Below, one piece after another: positions 41,554 through 51,103 of a DNA stretch of 64,000 nucleotides. A program made the translations under genes and the position numbers. The DNA is from Bacteroidales bacterium. Lineage in GTDB: Bacteria; Bacteroidota; Bacteroidia; Bacteroidales; JAGOPY01. Each line of letters starts with the position of its first letter. Positions within the stretch are counted from its first letter, which is position 1. Under the pieces are notes generated by a model, which saw only the letters and a list, made by a program, of their open reading frames with translations, searched no databases and was not told the origin of the DNA. The stretch covers positions 186,001 to 250,000 of the forward strand of contig JAGOPY010000003.1 of assembly GCA_017991835.1 (NCBI GenBank), in the 5' to 3' direction.

Positions 41554-44500
41554 ATGCCGGCCTCTTTTCGATTTTGGCAGGAATTAACCCATCACAGACC
41601 GGGAATACCGGGGCCTGCAGGTTATTTGATTGTTTTCCTTCTATCTGTGTTTCCGGGGCTTATGCCTGGCCAGGTAAATACTTTGCCCGGACACTATTCT
41701 GAAAAAGCCGCACTTTTCAGAAACCGGGTCGAATACGACAGTTCCCTCCACTATTTTATCAAAGCCCGGGACTTATTGATGCAAGCTGGGAACAAAAAAG
41801 CGCTGGCGGAAGCAGAACTGAATATTTGCGATGTCTACACATTGCAACGAAATTATCCAATGGCCTTGAACGGATTGTTAAATTTTAAAAGGATGGTCGG
41901 TCTGGAGTTCCCGAACGATCAACTGTTGCTGGCCGATTATTACCAGGTGCTGGGGAGCTATCACCTGGCCTTAGGCAAGCTGGATTCCTCCAAGGTATTT
42001 CTGCAAAAAGCCCTCCGGATTCGGGAATTGCAAACGGGAAAGGAAGACACATTGCTTCATTACGCCTATAACAAAATGGGAAACCTATTCCTTGCAGAAT
42101 CCGATTACGACTCCGCTTTCCTTTGCCACTCAAAAGCCCTGGAACTGGCTAAAAGCAAATCAAATCCGATCAATTACCTGTCGGCTTCATCCTACCAGAA
42201 TCTGGGAATCGCCGCCCATTTAAGAGGTGATTATAATTTAGCAGAAAGGTTCTACACTAATTCATTAAAGATTAAAGAGTTATTATTTGGGGAATCAAAT
42301 GTCGCTCTCGCAAAAATTTACAATAACCTTGGGAAATTTTATATGGATTTATCGAAATATGACTCTGCCTTAACGTATTACGATAAAGCTGAATGGATTT
42401 TAAATAAGGCGCAATCGACGGATGAACTTCTGTTTTCACATGTTTATATAAATAAAGGAAATATTTATACAACAAAAGGGGATTATGAAAAATCGATTAG
42501 TTATCTACAAAAATCACTCTCAATAAGACAAAAGTATTTAAGTACGGATAATACAGATGTATTAATTGCACTGATGGACTTGGGATTCTCTTATGATAAA
42601 AAGGGGGATGAACAACTTGCAATTGATTATTTTCGTAAAGCTGCTCGAAACAAGAACAATGCCTTTGTAGTTAAAGTTTATAGAAACCTGGCTAACACAT
42701 ATTTCGAATTAGATCAAAAAGATAGTGCAAATAAATACTTTTACTTATCAATCGATTATGCAAAAAGATTCTATAATGAGAAAAGTATTGATTTAGCATT
42801 ATGTTACAAGTATTATGGTATCTTTTTAGAATCGATTAGCCAAGATGAGGAAGCGATATTTTATTTAAACAAGTCAAGTACGATCATTGAATATTTATTT
42901 GGCTCAAAAAACAAAGATTTATCTGATGTTTATCTATTGCAAGCAGAATTGCTAGCTAAACAAAATAATTATGATTTAGCGTTAGAAAAGATCCAACTTT
43001 CTCTAATTTCATTAGTACCAACATTTAATTACTCTGACATTAGTGTTAATCCTAAAAGATCTGAGATCAGTTTAGACTTATTCGCTGTTAACGCTTTATA
43101 TCTAAAAGCGTATGTTTATTATAAGTATTTTAAGCAAAACATATTTTCCATAAATTTAAAACATAGCCTCAACACCATCAATTTGGCATTATATGTTGTG
43201 GAGGAGATTCGAAAAACCTACCTTGAAGAAGAGAGCCAGATCATTTTGAACAACTATGCCAGATCGGTCATTGACCTGGGAGTTACCGTTGCCTTCGGGT
43301 TGTATGAAGAAACCGGTGAACGCCAGTACCTTGAAGAAGCCTTCAAATTCAGTGAAAAAGGACAGGCCATAATTTTGCTCAGCGCACTCCGGGGCCTGCA
43401 GGCCCGGTCTACCAGCGTAATTCCGGAAAAGATATCCGAACTGGAAAGAAATATTTCCAGGGAATTGGGGATGTATGCCGGGTTGTTGTACGAGGAGCGG
43501 CAAAAGAAGATGCCTGATGAAAATAAGATCAACCTTTGGAATGACAAGGTATTTTACCTGCGGTCCACACTCGACAGTTTGCATTCCCGAATCCGGGAAG
43601 AGTATCCTGACTTTTTCAGCCTAAAATACGGATACGAGGTCGTAACCACCGACTCTGCGCTGATGAATCTTGCACCGGATCAGGCTATCCTGGAGTATTA
43701 CCTTACAGACTCACTAATTTTCACTTTTTTACTCACCGATGGTCAGGTCCATGGTAAAATTGCCGGCCGTAAATTAGTCCTGGCAGAAAAACTGGATAGC
43801 CTCAGAAACTGCTTTACCGGTTTAAACTATTTCAATCCCGGAGAGGATGACTTCTACCGGTTAACAAACCTTTCGGCCGAATTATATACTATGCTTGTCC
43901 GTCCTTTTGAAAACCAAATACAGGGAAAACGACTGATCATTGTGCCGGACGGTGAACTGGGCTATCTTTCATTCGACCTCCTTCTCCGCCAAAAACCGGA
44001 AACCTACTCGCTGACATACCAGGGTTTGCCGTGGCTGATCATGGATCATCCAATAAGTTACAGCAGTTCGGCAACGGTATTTTTCGCACAGGCAAAAATT
44101 GAATCGAAAAAAACAGCCAGGTCACTCCTGGCCTTCGCACCAACCTATGATTATACCAGCCATGCCAGATATGCCGGAGGCCAGGACTCCATTCTCCTGC
44201 GTTTAAATCCCATCACCGGGACCAGGGAAGAGGTCAATTCCATTCCAGGTTCTTTCAGGGCAAAAAAGTTTTTCGACGAAAAGGCTACAGAATCCAATTT
44301 CAAAAAATATGCAGCCGGTTATGGTATCCTGCACCTGGCTATGCACACTTTGGTCGATAATCATAATCCTCTGTATTCCAAGCTTGTCTTTCAGGTGCCG
44401 GAAAATAACTCCACGAATGATGGCTACCTCAATACCTACGAATTGTTCAACATGAAGCTGAACGGCCAGCTGGCTGTTTTAAGCGCATGCAATACCGGTA

Positions 44501-44895
44501 GCGGAAAACTCGAAAGGGGTGAGGGAATCATCAGCCTGGCCCGGGGTTTCTTCTATGCCGGCATCCCCAGTGTGGTCATGACACTTTGGGAAATTGAGGA
44601 TCACAGCAGTGCCGATCTTATGGCAATTTTCTATGAAAACCTGGACAACGGCCTTTCGAACGACCAGGCGCTTCAGCAGGCCAAAATCAGGTACCTTGAA
44701 TCGTGCAGCAAACTGAAATCACATCCCTATTTTTGGGCAGGCTATGTCAATATCGGGAAAACAGGTAAAATTTACACTTCTGAAGGAAATACTCATAAAA
44801 TTGCTCTTTTGATAGCTCTTGTAGTCTTTGCCATTAGCGGATTTCTGATTATTTTTTTCAACAGGCGGGTATTTTTTAAGAAAAAATGGCATTAA
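41554..44895 (+). CDS. Exported TPR-CHAT protease-like protein (first copy)
   Basis: A 1113-aa protein. A signal sequence (GYLIVFLLSVFPGLMPG, near residues 28-44) is followed by many TPR repeats (for instance YYQVLGSYHLALGKLDSSKVFLQKAL, NNLGKFYMDLSKYDSALTYYDKAE). From about residue 700 there is a CHAT domain, a caspase-like fold. The catalytic dyad is His931 (LHLAMHT) and Cys979 (LSACNTG). A C-terminal helix (IALLIALVVFAISGFLIIFF) and basic tail suggest inner-membrane anchoring with the protease in the periplasm. The central third (about 42240-43200) is much more AT-rich than the ends. The next gene, 37 bp on, is a paralogue. The target is unknown. Confidence 0.9.
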   Translation: MPASFRFWQELTHHRPGIPGPAGYLIVFLLSVFPGLMPGQVNTLPGHYSEKAALFRNRVEYDSSLHYFIKARDLLMQAGNKKALAEAELNICDVYTLQRNYPMALNGLLNFKRMVGLEFPNDQLLLADYYQVLGSYHLALGKLDSSKVFLQKALRIRELQTGKEDTLLHYAYNKMGNLFLAESDYDSAFLCHSKALELAKSKSNPINYLSASSYQNLGIAAHLRGDYNLAERFYTNSLKIKELLFGESNVALAKIYNNLGKFYMDLSKYDSALTYYDKAEWILNKAQSTDELLFSHVYINKGNIYTTKGDYEKSISYLQKSLSIRQKYLSTDNTDVLIALMDLGFSYDKKGDEQLAIDYFRKAARNKNNAFVVKVYRNLANTYFELDQKDSANKYFYLSIDYAKRFYNEKSIDLALCYKYYGIFLESISQDEEAIFYLNKSSTIIEYLFGSKNKDLSDVYLLQAELLAKQNNYDLALEKIQLSLISLVPTFNYSDISVNPKRSEISLDLFAVNALYLKAYVYYKYFKQNIFSINLKHSLNTINLALYVVEEIRKTYLEEESQIILNNYARSVIDLGVTVAFGLYEETGERQYLEEAFKFSEKGQAIILLSALRGLQARSTSVIPEKISELERNISRELGMYAGLLYEERQKKMPDENKINLWNDKVFYLRSTLDSLHSRIREEYPDFFSLKYGYEVVTTDSALMNLAPDQAILEYYLTDSLIFTFLLTDGQVHGKIAGRKLVLAEKLDSLRNCFTGLNYFNPGEDDFYRLTNLSAELYTMLVRPFENQIQGKRLIIVPDGELGYLSFDLLLRQKPETYSLTYQGLPWLIMDHPISYSSSATVFFAQAKIESKKTARSLLAFAPTYDYTSHARYAGGQDSILLRLNPITGTREEVNSIPGSFRAKKFFDEKATESNFKKYAAGYGILHLAMHTLVDNHNPLYSKLVFQVPENNSTNDGYLNTYELFNMKLNGQLAVLSACNTGSGKLERGEGIISLARGFFYAGIPSVVMTLWEIEDHSSADLMAIFYENLDNGLSNDQALQQAKIRYLESCSKLKSHPYFWAGYVNIGKTGKIYTSEGNTHKIALLIALVVFAISGFLIIFFNRRVFFKKKWH

Positions 44896-44932
44896 CAGGT
44901 ATAATAGTATTAAACCACGACCATTTTTTGAA

Positions 44933-47900
44933 ATGAAAAGAGAATCTGTGATCCTTTTGACAGGATGGCTCAGGATGTTGCCGGCCGTAGCTTTATTCTT
45001 CATGCTGAACCCTGCAACCGGGCAAAAATACTTGCCGGGCCCGTTTTATAGTGAACTGAATCATTACAAGAATTATAACCGGTTTGAAGAGGCGGAAAGG
45101 TTCATTGACTGGTATATTGATTCGGCCGGATATTCTCCCGTCGGCCCTGAATACCTGGAGGCTTTGATCCATGTTGCGGATCTGTACCGGTTGCAAGGGT
45201 ATACGGCAGAGTGCCTGGTGAAACTCGATAGTATTCAATCATCGATTATGCATCATGGCCTTCAGAATTCCCCACTTTACGCATTTTTCCTGACTACGCG
45301 GGGAACCGTCCAGATCAGCAGCGGTGACCTTAAAAATGGACGTGTCTCGATTATGAAGGCCATCCGGCTCTTTTCCGGGTTATATGGTCCGGAAGATACA
45401 CTGCTGGCCCCTTGTTTTAATAAGATGGGTAACTACTACTATTTCAATAAGATTTATGACTCCGCCCTATTCTTCTACGAGAAAGCACTGGAAATTAACG
45501 AAAAGAAGTTGTTTAACCTGGAGGAAAAAGCTTCCTACCTGCAGAATATTGGTATAATAAAACTTGAACTTTATGATCTTAATAATGCTGAATCGCACTT
45601 TATTGAATCATTAAAGATCAAACAATCAATCTTACAACCAACAAATTATTCATTGGGAAGAATATATTTGAATATTGGCAGATTCTATCAAGGAATATTT
45701 AAATTAAATGAATCTATAGATTTTTACGAAAAAGCCGAACTAATCTTTTCAACAAAATCGGAAAGAACAATCTTAGAACTTGGAAAAATATATTGGAATA
45801 AAGGATTATTATATCATATGAAGGGTGAACCAGAGATTGCATTAAATTATCTAATGAATGCACGATCAATAATTGATTCTACATTTAGAGGTAATGAATT
45901 CATGATCTCTACAATAAATTCAGATATTGCTAATATTTATAAGGAAATTAGTGAAACTGAAAAAGCAAAAGAATATTATGAAAAAGCCCTTGTTGGTGCT
46001 GATTCAATTCTAAAAATAAAAGCATTCAGAAACCTATCATCCATTTACTTAGGTGAAGGTCAGTTAGAATTAGCAGGGTCTTATCTGGAGGAGATCATAT
46101 CTGATATCAATTATAAAAATGAAAATCACAGTGCCGAAACTGGTTTAACCTGCCTGTATTACGGCAAATACCTGAATGAAACCGGGTCGGAAAGCGCGAT
46201 GGATTATTATCAGCTTGCCTATGATATATTTAACAAAGAAAAAGAATATAACAGGCGGGATTTGGCTACCGTACAATCGCTCATTGGTGACCTTTACAGT
46301 AAGAAGAAACAGTATGACAAGGGATTGCAGTATTATCAAAGCAGCCTGATCACTATTGCAAACCAATTCACCGATTCGAACTTTCTCCATAATCCGAAAC
46401 TGGAAGATCTGGAAGCGGATATAAGGATATTCCTTCTACTGGGCCAGAAAGCAATGGGGCTGATGAAGTATTACCAGGAGAACGGGGACCTTAGTTATCT
46501 CAAAGGCGCTATTCAAACGGGGTTGCTTGCCATCGACCTGATAGATGAGATAAGGTTGAACGTGAGGACTGAGAACAGCAGGATGCAACTTTCAAATGAT
46601 ATAAATAATGTATATTCTTTTATTGCTGAAGGTTGCCTGCTGGCATATGACAAAACAGGAGATGAAAACTGGATTAAATTGGCATTTACGACTCTGGAGC
46701 GGAATAAGTCAAATATCCTTTTGAGCGAATTATCAGATGACAATGCTGCAGATATTGGGGCCGTCCCGGCTACAACCCGATCGGTGGAAAAAGAGATCAA
46801 AAGTTATATCTATTTGTTTACTAATAAGATATGGGAAGAGGAGAATGCCGAATCACCGGATATGAAAAAACTGGAGTATTACCGCAGTACCCTTTTGACT
46901 AAACAAAAAAAATACGACAGCCTCATGCAGGTATTACAAAACCAGTATCCAACCTATTATAAATACAGATACGATCCATCTGTCATTACAGTAAATGACC
47001 TGCAAGATTTGCTTAAACACGATGAAATTCTTATAGAATATGCGATAACAGACCAGCATCTCATGATTTTCCTGATCACACAAGAAGATCTTATTGCTAA
47101 AAAAGTTCCCTGTCCCCGGGATTTAAGCAAGAAGATCATGGCCATGAAGAACAACCTGGATTTCGACAAGGTCTCGGAATATTCCATACGGGATTATCAC
47201 CTTTTCCAATCAATATCTCACGAATTATACCTTTTACTTATTGATCCGATCAAGAAAAATATAGGGAAAGACCAAAAACTGATTATTATTCCTGACGGTG
47301 AACTGAGTTATGTTTCGTTTGAAGCCCTTATCGAATCCAAATTCCCGTCGGATACCATAAATTTCAGGGCTTTGCCGTATTTAATCAAGGAGCATCCCAT
47401 TACCTATGCTTCGTCGGCGACCATTCTCGGGCTAACTCGAGAGGGGAAGGCTCCGCGCCTTAACAGAGGCGTTCTGGCCATGGCACCGACAGCAAGCCTG
47501 ATGACAAGGACAATTTTGGCAAGTAACAAAGCACTGGCTGATGCCTTACAATTCAAAGAGAATCTTCCGGGTGCAATCAAAGAATCGCAAAACATACTTA
47601 AGATAATGAAAGGCAGATTATTACTTGGGGAAGAAGCGACTGAAAGTGCCTTTAAAAAAATCGCATCACAATATGATATTTTACATTTCGCAACCCATAC
47701 AGATATCAATAATATAAATCCCCTTTCATCGATGTTAACTTTTAATCAATTCGGTGAAAAACAGGAAGATGGTTTTTTACAAACATATGAAATCTATAAC
47801 CTCGACCTGGATGGGGAACTGGCTGTGCTGAGCGCCTGCAGCAGCGGCGACGGGAAACTTCTGAAGGGGGAAGGCGTGCTAAGCCTGGCAAGGGCATTCA

Positions 47901-48262
47901 CATCCGCCGGAATGCCCAGCGTGGTGATGACCCTGTGGGATGTCGATGATATCAGTACATCCCTGATCATACAGAACTTTTATCATCTATTGAACCAGGG
48001 CACCGATAAGGACAAAGCCTTGCAAATATCAAAACTGAACTATATCAAACTGACACGGTCGGAAATCCAGGTACATCCCGCCTTCTGGTCAGGATCCGTG
48101 TTATATGGCAACAGCAGGGGATTTAAAACCGGAACACTGAATATTTACATCTGTTCGTTGTGTGGACTGACTGTATTACTTTTGTTCACGGCATTCATTG
48201 TGGCCAGGAAATTCTATCGGTACAGAAAATATAGAAACCCTACGAGCATTGATTTACCCTGA
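44933..48262 (+). CDS. Exported TPR-CHAT protease-like protein (second copy)
   Basis: A 1109-aa paralogue of the preceding gene with the same layout: signal sequence (MLPAVALFFMLNPATG), TPR array, and a CHAT domain with His922 (LHFATHT) and Cys969 (LSACSSG). It has a C-terminal helix (YICSLCGLTVLLLFTAFIV) and a basic tail. The CHAT domains align well (PDGELSYVSFEALIE versus PDGELGYLSFDLLLR), while the TPR regions have diverged. The stretch at about 45541-46140 is AT-rich. The end overlaps the mutS2 start by 14 bp, so the repair gene is translationally coupled to it. CHAT proteins act in programmed proteolysis elsewhere, but the function of exported Bacteroidota forms is not established. Confidence 0.9.
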   Translation: MKRESVILLTGWLRMLPAVALFFMLNPATGQKYLPGPFYSELNHYKNYNRFEEAERFIDWYIDSAGYSPVGPEYLEALIHVADLYRLQGYTAECLVKLDSIQSSIMHHGLQNSPLYAFFLTTRGTVQISSGDLKNGRVSIMKAIRLFSGLYGPEDTLLAPCFNKMGNYYYFNKIYDSALFFYEKALEINEKKLFNLEEKASYLQNIGIIKLELYDLNNAESHFIESLKIKQSILQPTNYSLGRIYLNIGRFYQGIFKLNESIDFYEKAELIFSTKSERTILELGKIYWNKGLLYHMKGEPEIALNYLMNARSIIDSTFRGNEFMISTINSDIANIYKEISETEKAKEYYEKALVGADSILKIKAFRNLSSIYLGEGQLELAGSYLEEIISDINYKNENHSAETGLTCLYYGKYLNETGSESAMDYYQLAYDIFNKEKEYNRRDLATVQSLIGDLYSKKKQYDKGLQYYQSSLITIANQFTDSNFLHNPKLEDLEADIRIFLLLGQKAMGLMKYYQENGDLSYLKGAIQTGLLAIDLIDEIRLNVRTENSRMQLSNDINNVYSFIAEGCLLAYDKTGDENWIKLAFTTLERNKSNILLSELSDDNAADIGAVPATTRSVEKEIKSYIYLFTNKIWEEENAESPDMKKLEYYRSTLLTKQKKYDSLMQVLQNQYPTYYKYRYDPSVITVNDLQDLLKHDEILIEYAITDQHLMIFLITQEDLIAKKVPCPRDLSKKIMAMKNNLDFDKVSEYSIRDYHLFQSISHELYLLLIDPIKKNIGKDQKLIIIPDGELSYVSFEALIESKFPSDTINFRALPYLIKEHPITYASSATILGLTREGKAPRLNRGVLAMAPTASLMTRTILASNKALADALQFKENLPGAIKESQNILKIMKGRLLLGEEATESAFKKIASQYDILHFATHTDINNINPLSSMLTFNQFGEKQEDGFLQTYEIYNLDLDGELAVLSACSSGDGKLLKGEGVLSLARAFTSAGMPSVVMTLWDVDDISTSLIIQNFYHLLNQGTDKDKALQISKLNYIKLTRSEIQVHPAFWSGSVLYGNSRGFKTGTLNIYICSLCGLTVLLLFTAFIVARKFYRYRKYRNPTSIDLP

Positions 48263-50645
48263 AAATTACAGCTATAAGACAGGTTTTGAGCAGATCAGGC
48301 AGTTAACCGGCCATTTTTGCTTATCGGAAATGGGCAGGGAACGATTATCCCGGATGTCGTTCAGCAGCGATTTTGCGCTCATAACCAGGCAAATTACGGA
48401 AACCCGGGAATTTCTCACGATCCTGGAAACAGGAATGCCCTTTCCCACACAGGACTATTTTGATCTTTCACCGGCTCTGAACCGGATCAAACGGCCGGGA
48501 TCGTATTTTCTTCCAGAAGAAATGCACGATTTGCGCCAGTCGCTGGCAACGATTGCCGCATGCCTTAACTTTTTCCGTCTGCCTTCGTCCCAGTCTTTCA
48601 CCTTCCTGATAGCAAAAGCCGGTGACCTTTCAGTACCAAAACAAGTCCTGGCAGAAACCGACAGGATCATTGATGAGAAAGGGCGGATCAGGGATAGCGC
48701 ATCCCCGGAACTGAACAGGATCAGGCGGGAGATTGACCGGAAAACGGTGGAAAGTGAAAAAATAATCGGCCGGTTGCTAATAGCGGCGAGGGAAGCCGGA
48801 TGGACAAGCAAAGACGCGGAGGTTACGCTGAGCGAAGGCCGTCTGGTCATCCCGATGCTGGCAACACACAAACGGAAGATCAAAGGGATAATCCATGATG
48901 AATCTGCCAGCGGTCAGACTGTTTACCTGGAGCCGGAGACTTGCCTCGAGATCAATAATGAGATTCGCCGGCTGGAGGGAGCTGAAAAGCGAGAAATAAT
49001 TGCAATTCTCACTCAATTTGCAGACTTTGTCCGGCCGGAAACCGATGAATTGCTGGCGGCATACGCGTTGTTAGGCGAGCTTGATTTCATCCGGGCCAAA
49101 GCCCGGTTTGCCCAGGAAACCGGATCCGACAAGCCGCTCCTGTCGCCGGAGCCGGCTTTCAACTGGATGAATGCCAGGCACCCGCTACTTTATTTATCAT
49201 TTAAACAAAAACATAAAACCGTTGTACCCCTCAACTTCCGGCTCGACAGGGAAGAAAGGATTCTCATAATTACAGGCCCCAATGCCGGGGGAAAATCCGT
49301 ATGTTTAAAAACCATAGGACTGATCCAGTATATGATCCAGTGCGGGATGCTGGCACCTTTGTCGCCTGATTCCCAAGGAGGAATTTTCGAACGGATCTTC
49401 ATTGACATAGGCGACGAACAATCCCTTGAGAATGACCTAAGTACATACAGCTCGCATCTGCTGAACCTGAATTTCTTTATGGAGAACTGCAACCATCAAA
49501 GCCTGTTCCTGGTCGACGAACTGGGAACAGGCACGGATCCGTCGCTAGGAGGCGCTATTGCGGAAGCTTCACTGGAAAAACTGAGCCAGACTGGGGCATT
49601 TGGGATTGTCACGACGCATTATTCCAATTTGAAACTGCTGGCCGGCAGGATCCCGGGTATTGTCAACGGTGCTATGCTGTTCGATACCAAGAAACTGCAA
49701 CCGCTGTTCATACTGGCCACAGGTAAACCCGGAAGTTCATTCACTTTTGAGATTGCCCGCCGTATCGGATTTCCGGAAGATGTAATCGATCACGCAATTA
49801 TAAAAGCAGGTAAGACACACCTCGATTTTGAGCGCCAGTTGCAGGATGTTGAAGCTGAAAAACTTCGCCTGGAGAAAAAGCTGGAAGAATTCCAGGTGGC
49901 CGATCGTTTTCTTAGAGAAATGATCGAAAAATATGAAATGATGAAATCCGACCTGGAACGGACCAGAAAAGAGATCCTGGAGAAAGCAAAGAACGATGCC
50001 CGCGACATCCTGTCGCAATCCAACCGGATGATCGAAAATACTATCCGTGAGATCAGGGAAGCCCAGGCTGAAAAAGAGGCGACAAAAAACGCCAGGATCG
50101 GGCTTGAAAAATTCAGGCAAAAACTGGAGAAGGATCAAGAGCCTGAGAAGGTCGTGGAGACCACAGCGAAAGCAGCGACCGGCTTAAAAAAGGAGTTACG
50201 GGCAGGCGATATGGTTACCATCGGGGATAAGCCGGGTACCGGGGTGATAGTCAGGATTAAAGAGGGGAAAGCTTTGTTGGATTTCAGTGGCATCAGAATG
50301 ACGGTCAATATCCATCAGCTCAAACCTGCCCGGAAATCAGAACAGCAGTTATCCGGTAAGGTCAGTTCCTTCATCAGGGATATCAATGAAAAAGCGGTCA
50401 ATTTCAAGCTCGTCCTTGACCTGAGAGGGAAAATGGCAGACGAGGCGCTTCAGCTATTGCAACGTTACATTGATGACGCTTATCTGCTAAGGATGAAGGA
50501 AGTAAGTATTTTGCACGGAAAAGGCGAAGGCGTTCTCCGGCAGGTGGTTAGAAATTACCTTTCCGGCTGTGATGAGATCATTTCATTCGGGGATGAGGAT
50601 GCCGACCGGGGCGGAGCGGGAATCACTAAAGTCAGCCTTAAATAA
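48249..50645 (+). CDS. mutS2: Endonuclease MutS2
   Basis: A 798-aa MutS2 protein: MutS core without the mismatch-binding domain, Walker A ITGPNAGGKSVCLKT, the ABC signature region STYSSHLLNL, Walker B LVDELGTGTDPS, a coiled coil, and a C-terminal Smr nuclease domain (LDLRG ... ILHGKGEGVLRQVV). MutS2 acts in recombination control and ribosome rescue in different bacteria. I start at the TTG at 48249, which gives (M)IYPENYSYKTGF, the usual N-terminus of Bacteroidota MutS2. No ATG is available nearby. It overlaps the second CHAT gene by 14 bp. Confidence 0.93.
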   Translation: MIYPENYSYKTGFEQIRQLTGHFCLSEMGRERLSRMSFSSDFALITRQITETREFLTILETGMPFPTQDYFDLSPALNRIKRPGSYFLPEEMHDLRQSLATIAACLNFFRLPSSQSFTFLIAKAGDLSVPKQVLAETDRIIDEKGRIRDSASPELNRIRREIDRKTVESEKIIGRLLIAAREAGWTSKDAEVTLSEGRLVIPMLATHKRKIKGIIHDESASGQTVYLEPETCLEINNEIRRLEGAEKREIIAILTQFADFVRPETDELLAAYALLGELDFIRAKARFAQETGSDKPLLSPEPAFNWMNARHPLLYLSFKQKHKTVVPLNFRLDREERILIITGPNAGGKSVCLKTIGLIQYMIQCGMLAPLSPDSQGGIFERIFIDIGDEQSLENDLSTYSSHLLNLNFFMENCNHQSLFLVDELGTGTDPSLGGAIAEASLEKLSQTGAFGIVTTHYSNLKLLAGRIPGIVNGAMLFDTKKLQPLFILATGKPGSSFTFEIARRIGFPEDVIDHAIIKAGKTHLDFERQLQDVEAEKLRLEKKLEEFQVADRFLREMIEKYEMMKSDLERTRKEILEKAKNDARDILSQSNRMIENTIREIREAQAEKEATKNARIGLEKFRQKLEKDQEPEKVVETTAKAATGLKKELRAGDMVTIGDKPGTGVIVRIKEGKALLDFSGIRMTVNIHQLKPARKSEQQLSGKVSSFIRDINEKAVNFKLVLDLRGKMADEALQLLQRYIDDAYLLRMKEVSILHGKGEGVLRQVVRNYLSGCDEIISFGDEDADRGGAGITKVSLK

Positions 50646-50671
50646 TTTGGAGGTTGTGGATAAAAAGTAGG

Positions 50672-50679
50672 TACTTTTG
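50672..50679 (+). promoter_or_regulatory. Candidate -7 element for the DUF6132-type gene
   Basis: TACTTTTG matches TAnnTTTG, 36 bases before the ATG. A TTTG 22 bases upstream is a possible -33 element with slightly long spacing. Confidence 0.45.
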
Positions 50680-50714
50680 CATGCAATTTTTTAGATATAA
50701 ATAATTGCAACCAC

Positions 50715-50963
50715 ATGAAAAATACCTTTAAAAATAAATTGTTCAGGTGGAACCTCATTTTGGCACTGGCTGGAATTCTCACAGGCGCTACCGGGGGATA
50801 CCTATATTATTATTTTGTCGGGTGCCGCACCGGTACCTGCCCGCTCACATCAAATCCCTGGTTAACAATAGTGTGGGGCGCCACTGTCGGGTATCTTATC
50901 TCCGATATGTTTCGGAAGAAAAAACCCGCGGTAGCAGAAAATGACAAACAGGTGGATAATTAA
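50715..50963 (+). CDS. Small membrane protein, DUF6132-like
   Basis: An 82-aa protein with two hydrophobic helices (LILALAGILTGATGGYLYYYF and WLTIVWGATVGYLISDMF) joined by the conserved-looking loop VGCRTGTCPLTSNP with two cysteines five apart. I connect it with the DUF6132 family on this loop. The function is unknown. A cysteine pair at the membrane face could handle metal or sulfane sulfur, and such proteins are often small neighbours of thiol-related genes, but nothing here proves it. It is a single gene with its own promoter candidate. Confidence 0.78.
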   Translation: MKNTFKNKLFRWNLILALAGILTGATGGYLYYYFVGCRTGTCPLTSNPWLTIVWGATVGYLISDMFRKKKPAVAENDKQVDN

Positions 50964-50993
50964 CCAAAGTTTAACATCTCTCTTAAAAAAGAT

Positions 50994-51001
50994 TACCTTT
51001 G
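50994..51001 (+). promoter_or_regulatory. Candidate -7 element for the carboxyltransferase gene
   Basis: TACCTTTG matches TAnnTTTG. A GTTTA sits 21 bases upstream in the -33 region. The leader to the ATG at 51104 would be about 95 bases. Confidence 0.45.
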
Positions 51002-51103
51002 TATGACCAAAAAGCAAGGAGAAGATATAATTTACTGATTATCAAAGCATAACGACACCAAATTTAAATAACCAAAGACTATTGTTCACTAAAATCAGTA
51101 CTT

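Noticed and set aside
41554..48262. CHAT genes as part of a gRAMP (type III-E) CRISPR system
   Set aside because: No gRAMP, crRNA array or other cas gene is present, and the CHAT proteins are exported and membrane-anchored.
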